Shown here one piece after another: positions 44,131-52,072 of a stretch of DNA of 64,000 nt. This stretch comes from Leifsonia sp040686855 (GTDB lineage: Bacteria; Actinomycetota; Actinomycetes; Actinomycetales; Microbacteriaceae), in the NCBI RefSeq assembly GCF_040686855.1, contig NZ_JBFBOG010000001.1, positions 372,001-436,000 of the forward strand. Direction: 5' to 3'. Each line of letters opens with the position of its first letter. Positions within the stretch are counted from its first letter, which is position 1. The position numbers were made by a program, and so were the translations under genes. The notes beneath the pieces are model-generated. The model saw only the letters and a list, made by a program, of their open reading frames with translations, was not told where the DNA came from and searched no databases.

Positions 44131-44208
44131 TTACTGGCAGGACTCGCACTGCAGGTCGTCCATCGGGTCGACCGGCACGTAGTACTCCTCGATCTTGGTG
44201 CTGTTCAC
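44131..44208 (-). CDS. 25-residue ORF carrying the CxxC redox tail expected at the end of NrdA
   Basis: The GTG at 44206-44208 overlaps the nrdA stop (TGA 44205-44207). The 25 codons encode a peptide with KIEEYYVPVDPMDDLQ followed by Cys21-Glu-Ser-Cys24-Gln and then TAA. GGGGGTGA at 44215-44222, one mismatch from the consensus GGAGGTGA, lies 6 nt before the GTG, so it can be translated on its own by termination-reinitiation. The same frame has a TGA 6 nt upstream of the GTG, which rules out simple read-in from nrdA. CxxC/CxxxxC pairs at the extreme C-terminus of NrdA normally pass electrons to the active site, and NrdA here lacks one. Function as a separate redox peptide is inferred. Confidence 0.7.
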   Translation of the reverse strand: MNSTKIEEYYVPVDPMDDLQCESCQ

Positions 44209-46688
44209 TTGTTGTCACCCCCGGTCAGACCTCCGAAGCCGAAGCCACGACGAGCGGGAGCGGCGGCCGGAGCCGTCTCGGTGACGGCGGGAGCCGCGGC
44301 CGGGGCCGGCGCACCGGCGCCGACGGACGCGAAGCCCTTGCGGCCGCCCGAGATCTCCTCGGCCTTGTTGACCTTGACCGTCGACTGCTCGGCCTGGTGA
44401 CGCGGCTTCATGTGGAGGTAGTACGTCGTCTTGACGCCCTTCTCCCAGGCCGCGTAGTAGATGTCCATCATGTCGCCGAGGTCGCGGGTCTCGAGGTACA
44501 TGTTGCGGCTGATCGCCTGGTCGATCCACTTCTGCGCACGGGCCGCGACCTCGATGAAGGCGTACGGCGAGAGCTGGAAGCTCGTCTTGAAGGTCGCCTT
44601 GATGTCGTCCGGGATCTCGGCGATGTTCTGGATGTCGCCCTGCGACCGCAGGATCGCCTCGCGGACGTCCTGCCAGATGCCGCGCTCCTGCAGCGTCTCG
44701 ACCAGGTTGCGGTTGACCTCGAGGAACTTGCCCGACGAGGTCGACCGGCTGAAGATCTGCGAGAACTGCGGGTCGAAGCCCGGCGTGGTGCCGGCGACGA
44801 GGCCGATGGACGCGGTCGGCGCGATGGCCATGAGCGTCGCGTTGCGCATACCGCCCTTGACCTTCTCGCGCAGGCGGTCCCAGTCGAGGCGGATGGTGCG
44901 GTCGACCGTGATCGGCACGCCGCGGTCGGCCTCGGTGAGCGCGATCGAGTCGTAGGGCACGAGGCCCTTCGACCAGCGCGAGCCCTCGAAGTTCGGGTAC
45001 GCGCCGCGCTCCTGCGCCAGGTCGGCGCTCTCGTCGATGGCCGCGTACGAGACGTGCTCCATGATCTCGTCGATCAGGGCGTACGCCTCCTCGCTCTCGT
45101 AGCTGAGGCCGAGCTTCTCGACGACGTCGGTGAAGCCCATGACGCCCAGGCCGATGGCGCGGTTCTGCTGGTTGGAGTAGTCGGCCTCCGGCACACTCGA
45201 CACCGTGATGTCGATGAGGTTGTCGAGCTGGCGGACCGCCTGGCGGGCGCTCGCCTCGATGCGCTCCCAGTCCATCTTGCCGTCGATCAGGTGGCGGGTC
45301 AGGTTGATGGAGGCCAGGTTGCAGACGGAGACGTTGTCGCGGTCCTGCGGCAGCGTGATCTCGGTGCAGAGGTTGGAGAGGTGGATCGTGCCCGTGTTGT
45401 TGTTGAGCGCACGGTTGTTGATCGTGTCCTTCCAGGTCAGCCACGGGTGGCTGGTGGTCTGGAGGCTCATCAGGATGTCCTTGAACTGCGCGCGGGCGCT
45501 GATCTTCTTGAACATCTTGAGGTTGCCGGCCTCGGCCTCGGCGACGTAGTGGGCGTAGCGCTCCGAGAACGCCTTGCCGTACAGCTCGTTGAGGTCGGCG
45601 ACCTCCAGCGGGTCGAAGAGGTACCAGTCCTCGTCGTTCTGGACGCGCTTCATGAACTCGTCGCTGATCCACACCGCGGTGTTCGCCGTACGGGTGCGGC
45701 GGTACGGGTCGCCCGAGTTCTGGCGCAGGTCCAGGAACTCCGGGAAGTCCATGTGCCAGTTCTCCATGTAGAAGCAGAGGGCGCCGAACTTCTTGCCGCC
45801 GCGGCTGACCGCGCGCAGCACCGAGTCGATCGTGTGCATGAACGGGATCGGGCCGGTCGACGTGGTGTTGTTCGAGCGGATGGGCGAGCCCTGGGCGCGC
45901 AGCTTGGTGACCGAGAGGCCGATGCCGCCGGTGCCCTTGGTGAGCCACATGACGTCGCGCACGCTCTTCGCGATGTGCTCGATGTCGTCCTGCATCTCCA
46001 TGACGAAGCAGTTGGAGAGCTGCGGGTACGCGGTGCCCGCGTTGACCAGGGTGGAGCCGGCGGCCAGGTACTCGAGCTTCGACATCTTCTCGTAGAAGGC
46101 GATGGCGTGGCTGGTCGGGTCGGCCTCGTTGAGCGAGAGCCCCATCGCGATGCGCATCCAGAAGAACTGCGGCACCTCGAGGGAGTCGCCGTTGCGCGCC
46201 TTGATGCCGTAGCGGTTGTTCAGGGTGACGACGCCGATGTACTTCAGCAGCTCGTCGCGCGACGGGTCGAGGTAGCCGGCGAGGCGGTCGAGGTCGAACG
46301 CGGTGGTGAAGCGGCCGTCGAGCAGCGTCTCGGCGACGCCGCGCTCGATGTACCCGCGGAAGCGCTCGGCGTGGAGCTGAACGAGCTCGTCGTTGCCCTC
46401 GTAGTCGCCGAGGACGCGCTTGTAGATCGTCTTGAGGAGGAGGCGCGCGGCGACGGTGTCGAACGCCGGGTCGTCCTTGACGTTCTGGAGGGCGACCTGG
46501 ATGACCGCCTCGTCGAGCTGCTGCGTCGTGATGCCATCGAACAGCGTGAGCTCGAGCTCGCTCGCGATCTGCGTCACCCACGTGATGTTCTCGTCCAGAC
46601 CCTGGGCCGCGTTCTCGATGGCCAGGTTGATCTTGTTGGCGTCGTACGGCTCGCGCTCGCCGTTGCGCTTCACGACTGTGATAGCCAC
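44205..46688 (-). CDS. nrdA: Ribonucleotide reductase large subunit, lacking its own C-terminal cysteine pair
   Basis: Catalytic R1 subunit of 827 residues reducing ribonucleoside diphosphates. An ATP-cone lies at the N-terminus (about 3-90). Active-site residues are Cys227 (SNCFVMEM), Cys441 and Glu443 (NLCTEI) and Cys456 (VCNLASINL), matching Cys225/439/Glu441/Cys462 of E. coli. After about residue 775 the protein is an Ala/Pro linker ending GFGGLTGGDNK with no cysteine, whereas NrdA normally ends in a redox CxxC/CxxxxC pair. The missing pair is found in the overlapping 25-codon ORF. GTG 46688 follows GAGGGAGA by 5 nt. NrdR-like and DnaA-like boxes lie upstream. Confidence 0.95.
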   Translation of the reverse strand: MAITVVKRNGEREPYDANKINLAIENAAQGLDENITWVTQIASELELTLFDGITTQQLDEAVIQVALQNVKDDPAFDTVAARLLLKTIYKRVLGDYEGNDELVQLHAERFRGYIERGVAETLLDGRFTTAFDLDRLAGYLDPSRDELLKYIGVVTLNNRYGIKARNGDSLEVPQFFWMRIAMGLSLNEADPTSHAIAFYEKMSKLEYLAAGSTLVNAGTAYPQLSNCFVMEMQDDIEHIAKSVRDVMWLTKGTGGIGLSVTKLRAQGSPIRSNNTTSTGPIPFMHTIDSVLRAVSRGGKKFGALCFYMENWHMDFPEFLDLRQNSGDPYRRTRTANTAVWISDEFMKRVQNDEDWYLFDPLEVADLNELYGKAFSERYAHYVAEAEAGNLKMFKKISARAQFKDILMSLQTTSHPWLTWKDTINNRALNNNTGTIHLSNLCTEITLPQDRDNVSVCNLASINLTRHLIDGKMDWERIEASARQAVRQLDNLIDITVSSVPEADYSNQQNRAIGLGVMGFTDVVEKLGLSYESEEAYALIDEIMEHVSYAAIDESADLAQERGAYPNFEGSRWSKGLVPYDSIALTEADRGVPITVDRTIRLDWDRLREKVKGGMRNATLMAIAPTASIGLVAGTTPGFDPQFSQIFSRSTSSGKFLEVNRNLVETLQERGIWQDVREAILRSQGDIQNIAEIPDDIKATFKTSFQLSPYAFIEVAARAQKWIDQAISRNMYLETRDLGDMMDIYYAAWEKGVKTTYYLHMKPRHQAEQSTVKVNKAEEISGGRKGFASVGAGAPAPAAAPAVTETAPAAAPARRGFGFGGLTGGDNK

Positions 46689-46730
46689 TGCATCTCCCTC
46701 TTCGCTCTGCCGCATCACCCAGCGGCTCGA

Positions 46731-46779
46731 CCACTATATAGCGGGGGTCCGACATTTCCATCCCCCCACATCTAGTGGG
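46731..46779 (-). promoter_or_regulatory. Two NrdR-box-like palindromes over the nrdA promoter
   Basis: Box 1, CCACTATATAGCGG (46731-46744), matches the core ACACTATATA of the NrdR consensus, and its TATATA probably serves as the -10 region. Box 2, CCCACATCTAGTGGG (46765-46779), is a second imperfect palindrome, 34 bp away by start. Paired boxes overlapping the promoter are the usual arrangement for repression of ribonucleotide reductase genes by NrdR. The nrdR gene is not in this window. Confidence 0.6.
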
Positions 46780-46783
46780 CGTG

Positions 46784-46813
46784 TCGTCCACAGGTGGGGA
46801 CAACTTATGCACA
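46784..46813. promoter_or_regulatory. DnaA-box-like sequences upstream of nrdA
   Basis: TTATGCACA at 46805-46813 fits TTWTNCACA exactly. TCGTCCACA at 46784-46792 is one mismatch from TTGTCCACA. Both lie between nrdA and the divergent MFS gene, 20-50 bp upstream of the NrdR-like boxes. In E. coli, DnaA bound upstream of nrdAB couples dNTP supply to replication initiation; a parallel role here is inference. Confidence 0.45.
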
Positions 46814-46895
46814 GTTTCCACACCCCGCGAAGGGGGCACGCCGCCGCTGTGGGAACCCCTGGACGCGCCTTTCCGGACCGATAGTGTTGACCGTT

Positions 46896-48107
46896 GTGAG
46901 CAGCTATTCCAGCCTTCTGAAGACGCCGGGCGTCGCCCGCATCATCGCGGCTCAGCTCACCGCGCGCTTCCCGTTCGGCATGCTGTCGCTGGCATTCCTG
47001 CTCCACATCGAGCACGTCCACGACTCCTACGGCGCGGCGGGTCTCGTCCTCGGCGCGATGAGCATCGGGCAGGCGATCGCCGGCCCGATGACGAGCCGGC
47101 TGATGGGCGTCCTCGGGATGCGCGTCGTGCTCTGGACGACCCTCCTCCTCTGTTCCGCGGCCGTCGCCGCGATCGGCCTGTTCGTCATGCCGATCCCGCT
47201 GACCATGGCGGTCGCGTTCTTCGCCGGTCTCTGCATGCCGCCCATCCAGCCCGCGGTCCGCACGATCTACCCGAAGATGGTCAACTCGCGGCAGCTCACC
47301 CCGCTGTTCTCGCTCGACGCGTCCGCGCAGGAGATCATCTGGATCGCCGGCCCCGTCGCGATCACCTTCGTCTCGACCCAGATCGGCACGGTCGAGGGCA
47401 TCCTGATGTCGGTCGCCATCATGCTCGCGGGCGGGTTCTGGTTCATCGCCTCGCCCGAGGTGGGGCGGGTGCGCATCCCGCGCAGCAAGCGGCGGTTCGG
47501 GACGGTGCTGGCGCGTCCTCCCGTGCTGCTCGCGACGGTCGTCGGCTTCCTGCTCATCGGCTCGTGCTCGGCCGTCGAGGCGGGCGTCGTCGCCACCTTC
47601 GGCGAGGGGTCGCCGCTCGCCGGCATCGTGCTCGCGATCTGGTCGCTCGGCTCGCTGGTCGGCGGCCTCGCCTTCGGGCACGTGCCGATCGGTCCGTGGG
47701 CGACTGCGCGCCGCATGCTGATCGTCTTCGTCGGCATCGTCCTCTCGACCTTCATGCTCTGGTCGTGGTGGGGCCTCTCGATCACGCTGCTCATCGCCGG
47801 ACTCGGCATCGCCCCCGCCCTCGCGGTGCTGTTCGCGATCGTGTCCGCGAGCGTCAAGTTCTCCGACACCGCCGAGGCCTACGGCTGGGTCGGCACCGGC
47901 CAGCTCATCGGCGCCGCCCTCGGCTCCGCCCTCGCCGGCTTCCTCATCGACGGCACCGGCCCCGTCGGCGCGTTCTGGGTCGCCGGCGCGTTCGCGCTGG
48001 TCGGCTTCGTCGTCCCGGCGCTCGCCCACCGCATCCACCCCGACCTGCGCGGCCGCGACGCCTCCCCCATCCCCGACACCGAGCCCGTCCCCGTCCAGCC
48101 CTCCTAA
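46896..48107 (+). CDS. Major facilitator superfamily transporter
   Basis: A 403-residue integral membrane protein with about 12 helices. The loop between helices 2 and 3 reads GPMTSRLMGVLGMRVVLWTT, a weak MFS signature, and the central cytoplasmic loop is SPEVGRVRIPRSKRRFG. It belongs to the group of small exporters annotated MFS_1; the substrate is unknown. GTG 46896 follows TAGTGT by 9 nt, the leaderless pattern; the longer frame would start in the nrdA control region. It is divergent from nrdA and is followed by the palindromic repeat at 48119. Confidence 0.88.
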   Translation: MSSYSSLLKTPGVARIIAAQLTARFPFGMLSLAFLLHIEHVHDSYGAAGLVLGAMSIGQAIAGPMTSRLMGVLGMRVVLWTTLLLCSAAVAAIGLFVMPIPLTMAVAFFAGLCMPPIQPAVRTIYPKMVNSRQLTPLFSLDASAQEIIWIAGPVAITFVSTQIGTVEGILMSVAIMLAGGFWFIASPEVGRVRIPRSKRRFGTVLARPPVLLATVVGFLLIGSCSAVEAGVVATFGEGSPLAGIVLAIWSLGSLVGGLAFGHVPIGPWATARRMLIVFVGIVLSTFMLWSWWGLSITLLIAGLGIAPALAVLFAIVSASVKFSDTAEAYGWVGTGQLIGAALGSALAGFLIDGTGPVGAFWVAGAFALVGFVVPALAHRIHPDLRGRDASPIPDTEPVPVQPS

Positions 48108-48118
48108 CCCCCTCCCCT

Positions 48119-48188
48119 CCCGCGCCGAAGTGCAGCTAGTTGTGCACTTCAGCGGCGTGTCGACCGCAACTAGCTGCCCTTCGCGGGG
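48119..48188 (-). repeat. Palindromic repeat, copy A, left of the DUF559 gene
   Basis: Arms GCAGCTAGTTG (48132-48142) and CAACTAGCTGC (48167-48177) pair perfectly and extend outward through CGAAG/CTTCG. GAAGTGCA (48127-48134) can instead pair with TGCACTTC (48143-48150), an exclusive alternative hairpin. The reverse complement of 48121-48180 aligns without gaps to 49121-49180 at 49 of 60 positions, so this is an inverted copy of the repeat on the far side of the DUF559 gene. Confidence 0.82.
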
Positions 48189-48193
48189 GCGCC

Positions 48194-48202
48194 TGTGGAT
48201 AA
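48194..48202 (-). promoter_or_regulatory. Exact DnaA-box consensus
   Basis: The 9-mer TTATCCACA is present on the minus strand. A match is expected by chance well under once in a GC-rich window of this size. It lies between repeat copy A and the DUF559 start. Whether DnaA binds here is unknown, and no cluster of boxes is present, so this is not an origin. Confidence 0.35.
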
Positions 48203-48240
48203 GTCGGGGCGCGTCAGCGCGGGAGTGGCAGGGTGCGTGG

Positions 48241-49113
48241 ATGGAATCCTCCCACCTCGACCGACGACCGTTCCGCGTGGAGTCGGCCCTCGCCGCCGGA
48301 GTGAGCGCACACCGGCTGCGATCAGGCGACCTCACCCGCCCCATCCGCGGGATCCGGCTGGTCGGGTCCCACGTCGGGCTGGCCGACCGCCTGCGCGCGT
48401 ACGCCCTTCACCGACGCGTCGACTTCGCGTTCAGCCACACCACCGCTGCGATCCTCTACGGCGCGCCCCTGCCGCAGGAGCTTCCAGCCGACATCCACGT
48501 CAGCGTTCCCGATCCATGCAGGGCACCTCAGATCGAGGGCTTCGTCGGCCACAAGCTATCGCGGTGGGAGGTGCGAACCGTCGACGGCTTCCCGGTCACG
48601 ACCCCCGAGCAGACGTGGTTGGACCTCGCCGGGATACTCGGCACCTCGGCGCTCGTCATCGCAGGCGACTTCCTGGTGGGCGGCGCCCATCCGCTCTCCG
48701 ATCGGGCGAGGCTCGCCGCGGCCATCTCCAGGTCTGCGGGACGGCGTGGAGTCGGTCGCGCGCGTGTGGCGCTCGAGCACGTGCGGAGGGGTTCGGAGTC
48801 GCCGGGCGAGACACGCCTGCGCATGCTGCTCGCTGCTTACGAATTCCCCGAGCCGCGGCTGAACCACACCATCCTCGACACCCACGGCGGCTTCGTCGCG
48901 CGCGTCGACTTCGCTTACGTCGAGGCTCGCGTCGCCCTCGAATACGAGGGCGACGTACACCGCGTCGATCGAGAGGTGTGGCAGCGGGACATCCGGCGCC
49001 GTGAACGGGTCGAGGACCTGGGCTGGCGGATGGTCCGCGTCACTGCATCGGGCATCCGGGCGCCCGACGAGCTCGTCGCCCGCCTCCGCCACCTGCTCCG
49101 CATCCGCCGATGA
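48241..49113 (+). CDS. DUF559 endonuclease-like protein with AbiEi-like N-terminal half
   Basis: A 290-residue protein. The N-terminal part (about 1-160) resembles the winged-helix and middle domains of AbiEi-family antitoxin-like proteins (SALAAGVSAHRLRSGDLTRPIRGIRLV and FSHTTAAILYGAPLP). The C-terminal part (about 190-290) is a Vsr/DUF559-type nuclease fold with candidate acidic residues in ARVDFAYVEARVALEYEGDVH and RDIRRRERVEDLGWRMVRVT. Such genes are often multi-copy in Microbacteriaceae and of unknown role; no partner toxin is adjacent. It is bracketed by inverted copies of a palindromic repeat and contains no ribosome-binding site that I can see near ATG 48241. Confidence 0.75.
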   Translation: MESSHLDRRPFRVESALAAGVSAHRLRSGDLTRPIRGIRLVGSHVGLADRLRAYALHRRVDFAFSHTTAAILYGAPLPQELPADIHVSVPDPCRAPQIEGFVGHKLSRWEVRTVDGFPVTTPEQTWLDLAGILGTSALVIAGDFLVGGAHPLSDRARLAAAISRSAGRRGVGRARVALEHVRRGSESPGETRLRMLLAAYEFPEPRLNHTILDTHGGFVARVDFAYVEARVALEYEGDVHRVDREVWQRDIRRRERVEDLGWRMVRVTASGIRAPDELVARLRHLLRIRR

Positions 49114-49120
49114 CTGCCGA

Positions 49121-49186
49121 GGGGGAGGTAGTTGCGGTCGCCACGCCGCGAAAGTGCGCAAGGAGCTGCACTTCGGCGATTGTGGC
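49121..49186 (+). repeat. Palindromic repeat, copy B, right of the DUF559 gene
   Basis: Starts 8 nt after the DUF559 stop. It aligns with the reverse complement of 48121-48180 at 49 of 60 positions. Internal pairing includes GCCAC (49140-49144) with GTGGC (49182-49186) and AAGTGC (49152-49157) with GCACTT (49168-49173). It is more degenerate than copy A. It lies between convergent genes. Confidence 0.8.
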
Positions 49187-49192
49187 CGGGGG

Positions 49193-50173
49193 CTACCAGC
49201 GGGGGTGGATGGCGGCGCGGAAGTGGGTGTCGTAGATGCGGTGGACGGCGGGGTCGAAGTCGGCGGGGAGGGATACCGACCCCGCGGCCGCGTTCGCGCG
49301 CGCCTGCTCCGGCGAGCGCGCGCCGGGGATGACGGTGGTGACGCCGTCCTGCGCGACGATCCACGCGATCGCCGCCTGCGCCGGCGTGACGCCCTCCGGG
49401 GCGAGGGCCGCGAACTCGCGCGCCGCCTGCACGCCCTCCTCGTAGTCCACGCCCGAGAAGGTCTCCCCCACGTCGAACGCCGAGCCGTCCCGGTTGTAGT
49501 TCCGGTGGTCGTCCGCCGAGAACGTCGTCTGCTCGGTGTACCGGCCGCTCAGCAGCCCCGAGGCGAGCGGCACGCGGGCGATGATCCCGACCCCGGCCTC
49601 GCGGGCGGCGGGCAGCACGCGGTCGAGCGGCTTGAGGCGGAACGCGTTCAGGATGATCTGCACCGTCGCCGTGCCGGGGTGCGCGATGGCGGCGAGCGCC
49701 TCGTCCACGGTCTCGACACTGACGCCGTAGTTCTCGATCGCGCCGTCCTCGACCAGCCTGTCGAGCGCATCGTAGACGGCCTCCGTCGAGAACACGGGAG
49801 TCGGCGGGCAGTGCAGCTGCACGATGTCGAGCCGGTCGACGCCGAGGTTGCGGCGGGAGCGGTCCGTCCATTCGCGGAACTTCGCGAGCGTGAAGTTGGC
49901 CGGGTCCTGCGCCTCCCGGCGTCCCATCTTGGTCGCGACCGTCAGCGGCAGCTCGGGATGCTCGGTGACGAACCGCCCGATGATCTGCTCGCTGCGCCCA
50001 TCCCCGTAGACGTCCGCCGTGTCGAAGAAGGTGACCCCCGACTCCGCGGCCGCCTCGAGCACGGCGAGGGCGTCGTCTTCGGAGACGTCGCCCCAGTCCG
50101 CTCCGAGCTGCCAGGTGCCGAGTCCGACGACCGACACCTCCCGTCCGGTCCCACCGAGGATGCGCTGTTCCAT
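49193..50173 (-). CDS. Aldo/keto reductase
   Basis: A 326-residue NADPH-dependent reductase. The tetrad can be read in FFDTADVYGDGRSEQ (Asp, Tyr), VATKMGRRE (Lys) and VQLHCPP (His). The C-terminal cofactor motif is VIPGARSPEQARAN. This resembles the YcsN/Aad-type AKR group, whose substrates are mostly unknown. ATG 50173 follows TACGCT by 7 nt. It is the third AKR in the window, unlinked to the others. Confidence 0.93.
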   Translation of the reverse strand: MEQRILGGTGREVSVVGLGTWQLGADWGDVSEDDALAVLEAAAESGVTFFDTADVYGDGRSEQIIGRFVTEHPELPLTVATKMGRREAQDPANFTLAKFREWTDRSRRNLGVDRLDIVQLHCPPTPVFSTEAVYDALDRLVEDGAIENYGVSVETVDEALAAIAHPGTATVQIILNAFRLKPLDRVLPAAREAGVGIIARVPLASGLLSGRYTEQTTFSADDHRNYNRDGSAFDVGETFSGVDYEEGVQAAREFAALAPEGVTPAQAAIAWIVAQDGVTTVIPGARSPEQARANAAAGSVSLPADFDPAVHRIYDTHFRAAIHPRW

Positions 50174-50252
50174 ACCGCCAGCGTAGGCGCTGCGCGGAGA
50201 CCGCAGTACCGGCGGGCCCGCGGCCCGCCGGTCCGTCGTCGGCCGGCGCACA

Positions 50253-51347
50253 TCAGGCGGCGGCCTCGGTCACCTCCTGGTTGCGGAAGTGGCCGGCGAG
50301 CATCGCCGCGACGCCCGCGGCGGCCCAGCCCGAGAGCACCAGCCAGGGGAAGGTCGCGTCCGCGTCCGGGAAGTAGGAGAGATCCCGCAGCAGGGTGACC
50401 GACGCGCCCGGCACGAACCACTGCCCGATCTCGCCCCACGGACCCACGAGGAACTGCAGCGGCTGGGCCGCGGACGACAGCGGGTTGCCGACGAGCACGG
50501 TCAGCACCGCGCCGACGGCGATGCCGACGCGGCCGAGCAGCGCATTCATCCCGACGATGAAGGATGCCGTCGCGAACATCGACAGGGAGACCGCGAGCGC
50601 GTTCACCCAGAAGCCGCCCTGGAGGATGCCGAACCAGCCCTGCAGGATCCCGGTCACGGCGAGCCCGACGGTGACGGCGTACACCGCGACGGCGGTCAGC
50701 CGCCGCCAGCTCCCGGCGACGAGCAGGGAGATGAGCACGCCGCCGAGCATCCCGCCGAGGACCAGCGGGAACGCGGACGCGGTCAGTCCGAGACCGCGCG
50801 AATCGGTGGACGCGAGCGGGACGACGTCCGTCACCTTCACGGTGATGGTGGACGCCTGTGTGCCGGCGGGCGCTCGTCCCGCAGCGATGGCCTGCTGTAC
50901 GGCCGCGTCCGCCTGCTGCTGCGCCGACGCCTGGATGCGCGTCGCCACCTGGCCGAGGATCTGGCTGACGGCGGCGCCGTTCGCCGAGGCGGTCAGCACC
51001 TCCGGCTGGTCGCCGAGCACGATGGCCCCGTAGACGTCGCGGGCGCGGATGAGGTCGACCGCCTCCTGCCGGGTCGCGACCGTCGTCGGGTCGAAGGCGC
51101 CGTCCGCAGCGGTGTCGAGCTGCTTCTCGACCGCGGAGACGGCGGTGCTGTCCCCGGCGATGGCGATCGGCAGGTCCTTCACCGAGGAGGTGATCGTCGG
51201 CCAGAGGAACGCGAGCAGAACGACGACCACCACGGCGGCCGCGCCGATCGCGAGGAGCACCGAGCGCAGCCACGGCGTGTGCGGCGGCTGTGTCGGGGTG
51301 GCCGCGGACAGGGCGTCCTGCGGCGGGCGGGTCAGTGTTGCGCTCAT
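50253..51347 (-). CDS. ABC-2/YhgE-type membrane protein controlled by divergent TetR
   Basis: A 364-residue membrane protein. An N-terminal helix (SVLLAIGAAAVVVVVLLAFLW) is followed by an extracytoplasmic domain of about 150 residues, then about five helices in the C-terminal half. The outline fits the YhgE/Pip or ABC-2 transporter family, often exporters of hydrophobic compounds. No ATPase gene is adjacent. ATG 51347 follows GGAGGA by 4 nt; the longer frame runs through the operators. Two TetR-type operators lie in the 94-nt gap to the divergent tetR gene, so it is very likely repressed by it. Confidence 0.8.
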   Translation of the reverse strand: MSATLTRPPQDALSAATPTQPPHTPWLRSVLLAIGAAAVVVVVLLAFLWPTITSSVKDLPIAIAGDSTAVSAVEKQLDTAADGAFDPTTVATRQEAVDLIRARDVYGAIVLGDQPEVLTASANGAAVSQILGQVATRIQASAQQQADAAVQQAIAAGRAPAGTQASTITVKVTDVVPLASTDSRGLGLTASAFPLVLGGMLGGVLISLLVAGSWRRLTAVAVYAVTVGLAVTGILQGWFGILQGGFWVNALAVSLSMFATASFIVGMNALLGRVGIAVGAVLTVLVGNPLSSAAQPLQFLVGPWGEIGQWFVPGASVTLLRDLSYFPDADATFPWLVLSGWAAAGVAAMLAGHFRNQEVTEAAA

Positions 51348-51358
51348 GATGTCCTCCG

Positions 51359-51424
51359 AAAACGAATGCTCGTTCTTTATAGTGAGGCGCCCATCCGGTA
51401 TTGTCAAGAACGTTCATTCTTTTT
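51359..51424. promoter_or_regulatory. Two operators between the membrane protein and tetR
   Basis: Site A, read on the minus strand, is AAGAACGAGCATTCGTT (within 51361-51377) and site B, read on the plus strand, is AAGAACGTTCATTCTTT (51407-51423). They share the frame AAGAACGNNCATTCNTT. Site A contains AACGA-ATGC-TCGTT, a perfect inverted repeat. TTGACA on the minus strand (51402-51407) and the TATAAA region beside site A form the likely promoter of the membrane protein, so both sites could block it. Confidence 0.72.
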
Positions 51425-51441
51425 GAACGCGAGGAGGCCGC

Positions 51442-52068
51442 ATGCCCAAGGTCACGGAGGAGCACCGCGCGGCCCGTCGTCGGCAGATCGCCGAGGCGGC
51501 GCTGCGCTGCTTCGCGCGCTCCGGCTTCCAGCAGACGTCGATGGCGGACATCATCGCCGAGTCCGGACTGTCCGCCGGCGCGATCTACGGGCACTACAAG
51601 AGCAAGGAGGAGCTGGTCGAGCTCGCGGTCACCGAAGTGCTCGACGCCCGCTTCCTCGACCTCGCCCAGGCGCGCACCCGCGACCCCCAGCCCTCCCCCG
51701 CCGAACTCGTGGCCCTCCTGGTGCACGGCCTCCGCGACCAGATCGGCGACCTCCAGCTCCTCCTCCAGGTGTGGGGCCAGGTGCCCATCAATCCCGCCCT
51801 CTCCCGCCTCACCACGAGCATCGGCGGGCGCATCCGGACGATGTTCGCCGACTACCTCACCGAGTGGTACCACCGGCATCGCGGGATGGACGAGGCGGCC
51901 GCCCGGGCCGCGGGCGACGCCGACGCATCCCTCTACGTCGGGCTCGTGCAGGGCTACGTCGTGCAGACCGTGTTGTTCGCCGACTTCGACGGCGACGCGT
52001 ACCTCGCGGCCGTGGCGCGGATGGAGCCCCGCGCCGGCGAGGCGCGGGCCGCGGCGCGGCCGGCCTGA
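51442..52068 (+). CDS. TetR-family transcriptional repressor
   Basis: A 208-residue TetR protein. The DNA-binding domain is at the N-terminus (RRRQIAEAALRCFARSGFQ then MADIIAESGLSAGAIYGHYKSKEELV, residues about 13-60), with the usual helix-turn-helix. The C-terminal ligand domain contains GDLQLLLQVWGQVPINP, seen in regulators of exporters. It is divergent from the YhgE-type membrane protein over two matched operators, so it is probably a local autoregulated repressor of that gene. The GAGGAGG site lies 3-9 nt before the ATG. Confidence 0.92.
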   Translation: MPKVTEEHRAARRRQIAEAALRCFARSGFQQTSMADIIAESGLSAGAIYGHYKSKEELVELAVTEVLDARFLDLAQARTRDPQPSPAELVALLVHGLRDQIGDLQLLLQVWGQVPINPALSRLTTSIGGRIRTMFADYLTEWYHRHRGMDEAAARAAGDADASLYVGLVQGYVVQTVLFADFDGDAYLAAVARMEPRAGEARAAARPA

Positions 52069-52072
52069 GGAC

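Noticed and set aside
44131..44222. Sequencing frameshift as the simple explanation of the split NrdA tail
   Set aside because: In the tail frame a TGA lies 6 nt upstream of the GTG, so an indel in the nearby GGGGG run would terminate instead of joining the frames; the separate start also has its own SD. A lesion inside the 6 nt between that TGA and the GTG remains possible and is noted as the refuting test.
48194..48202. Possible origin of replication at the exact DnaA box
   Set aside because: Only one exact box is present, without a cluster, an AT-rich unwinding region or dnaA/dnaN genes nearby.
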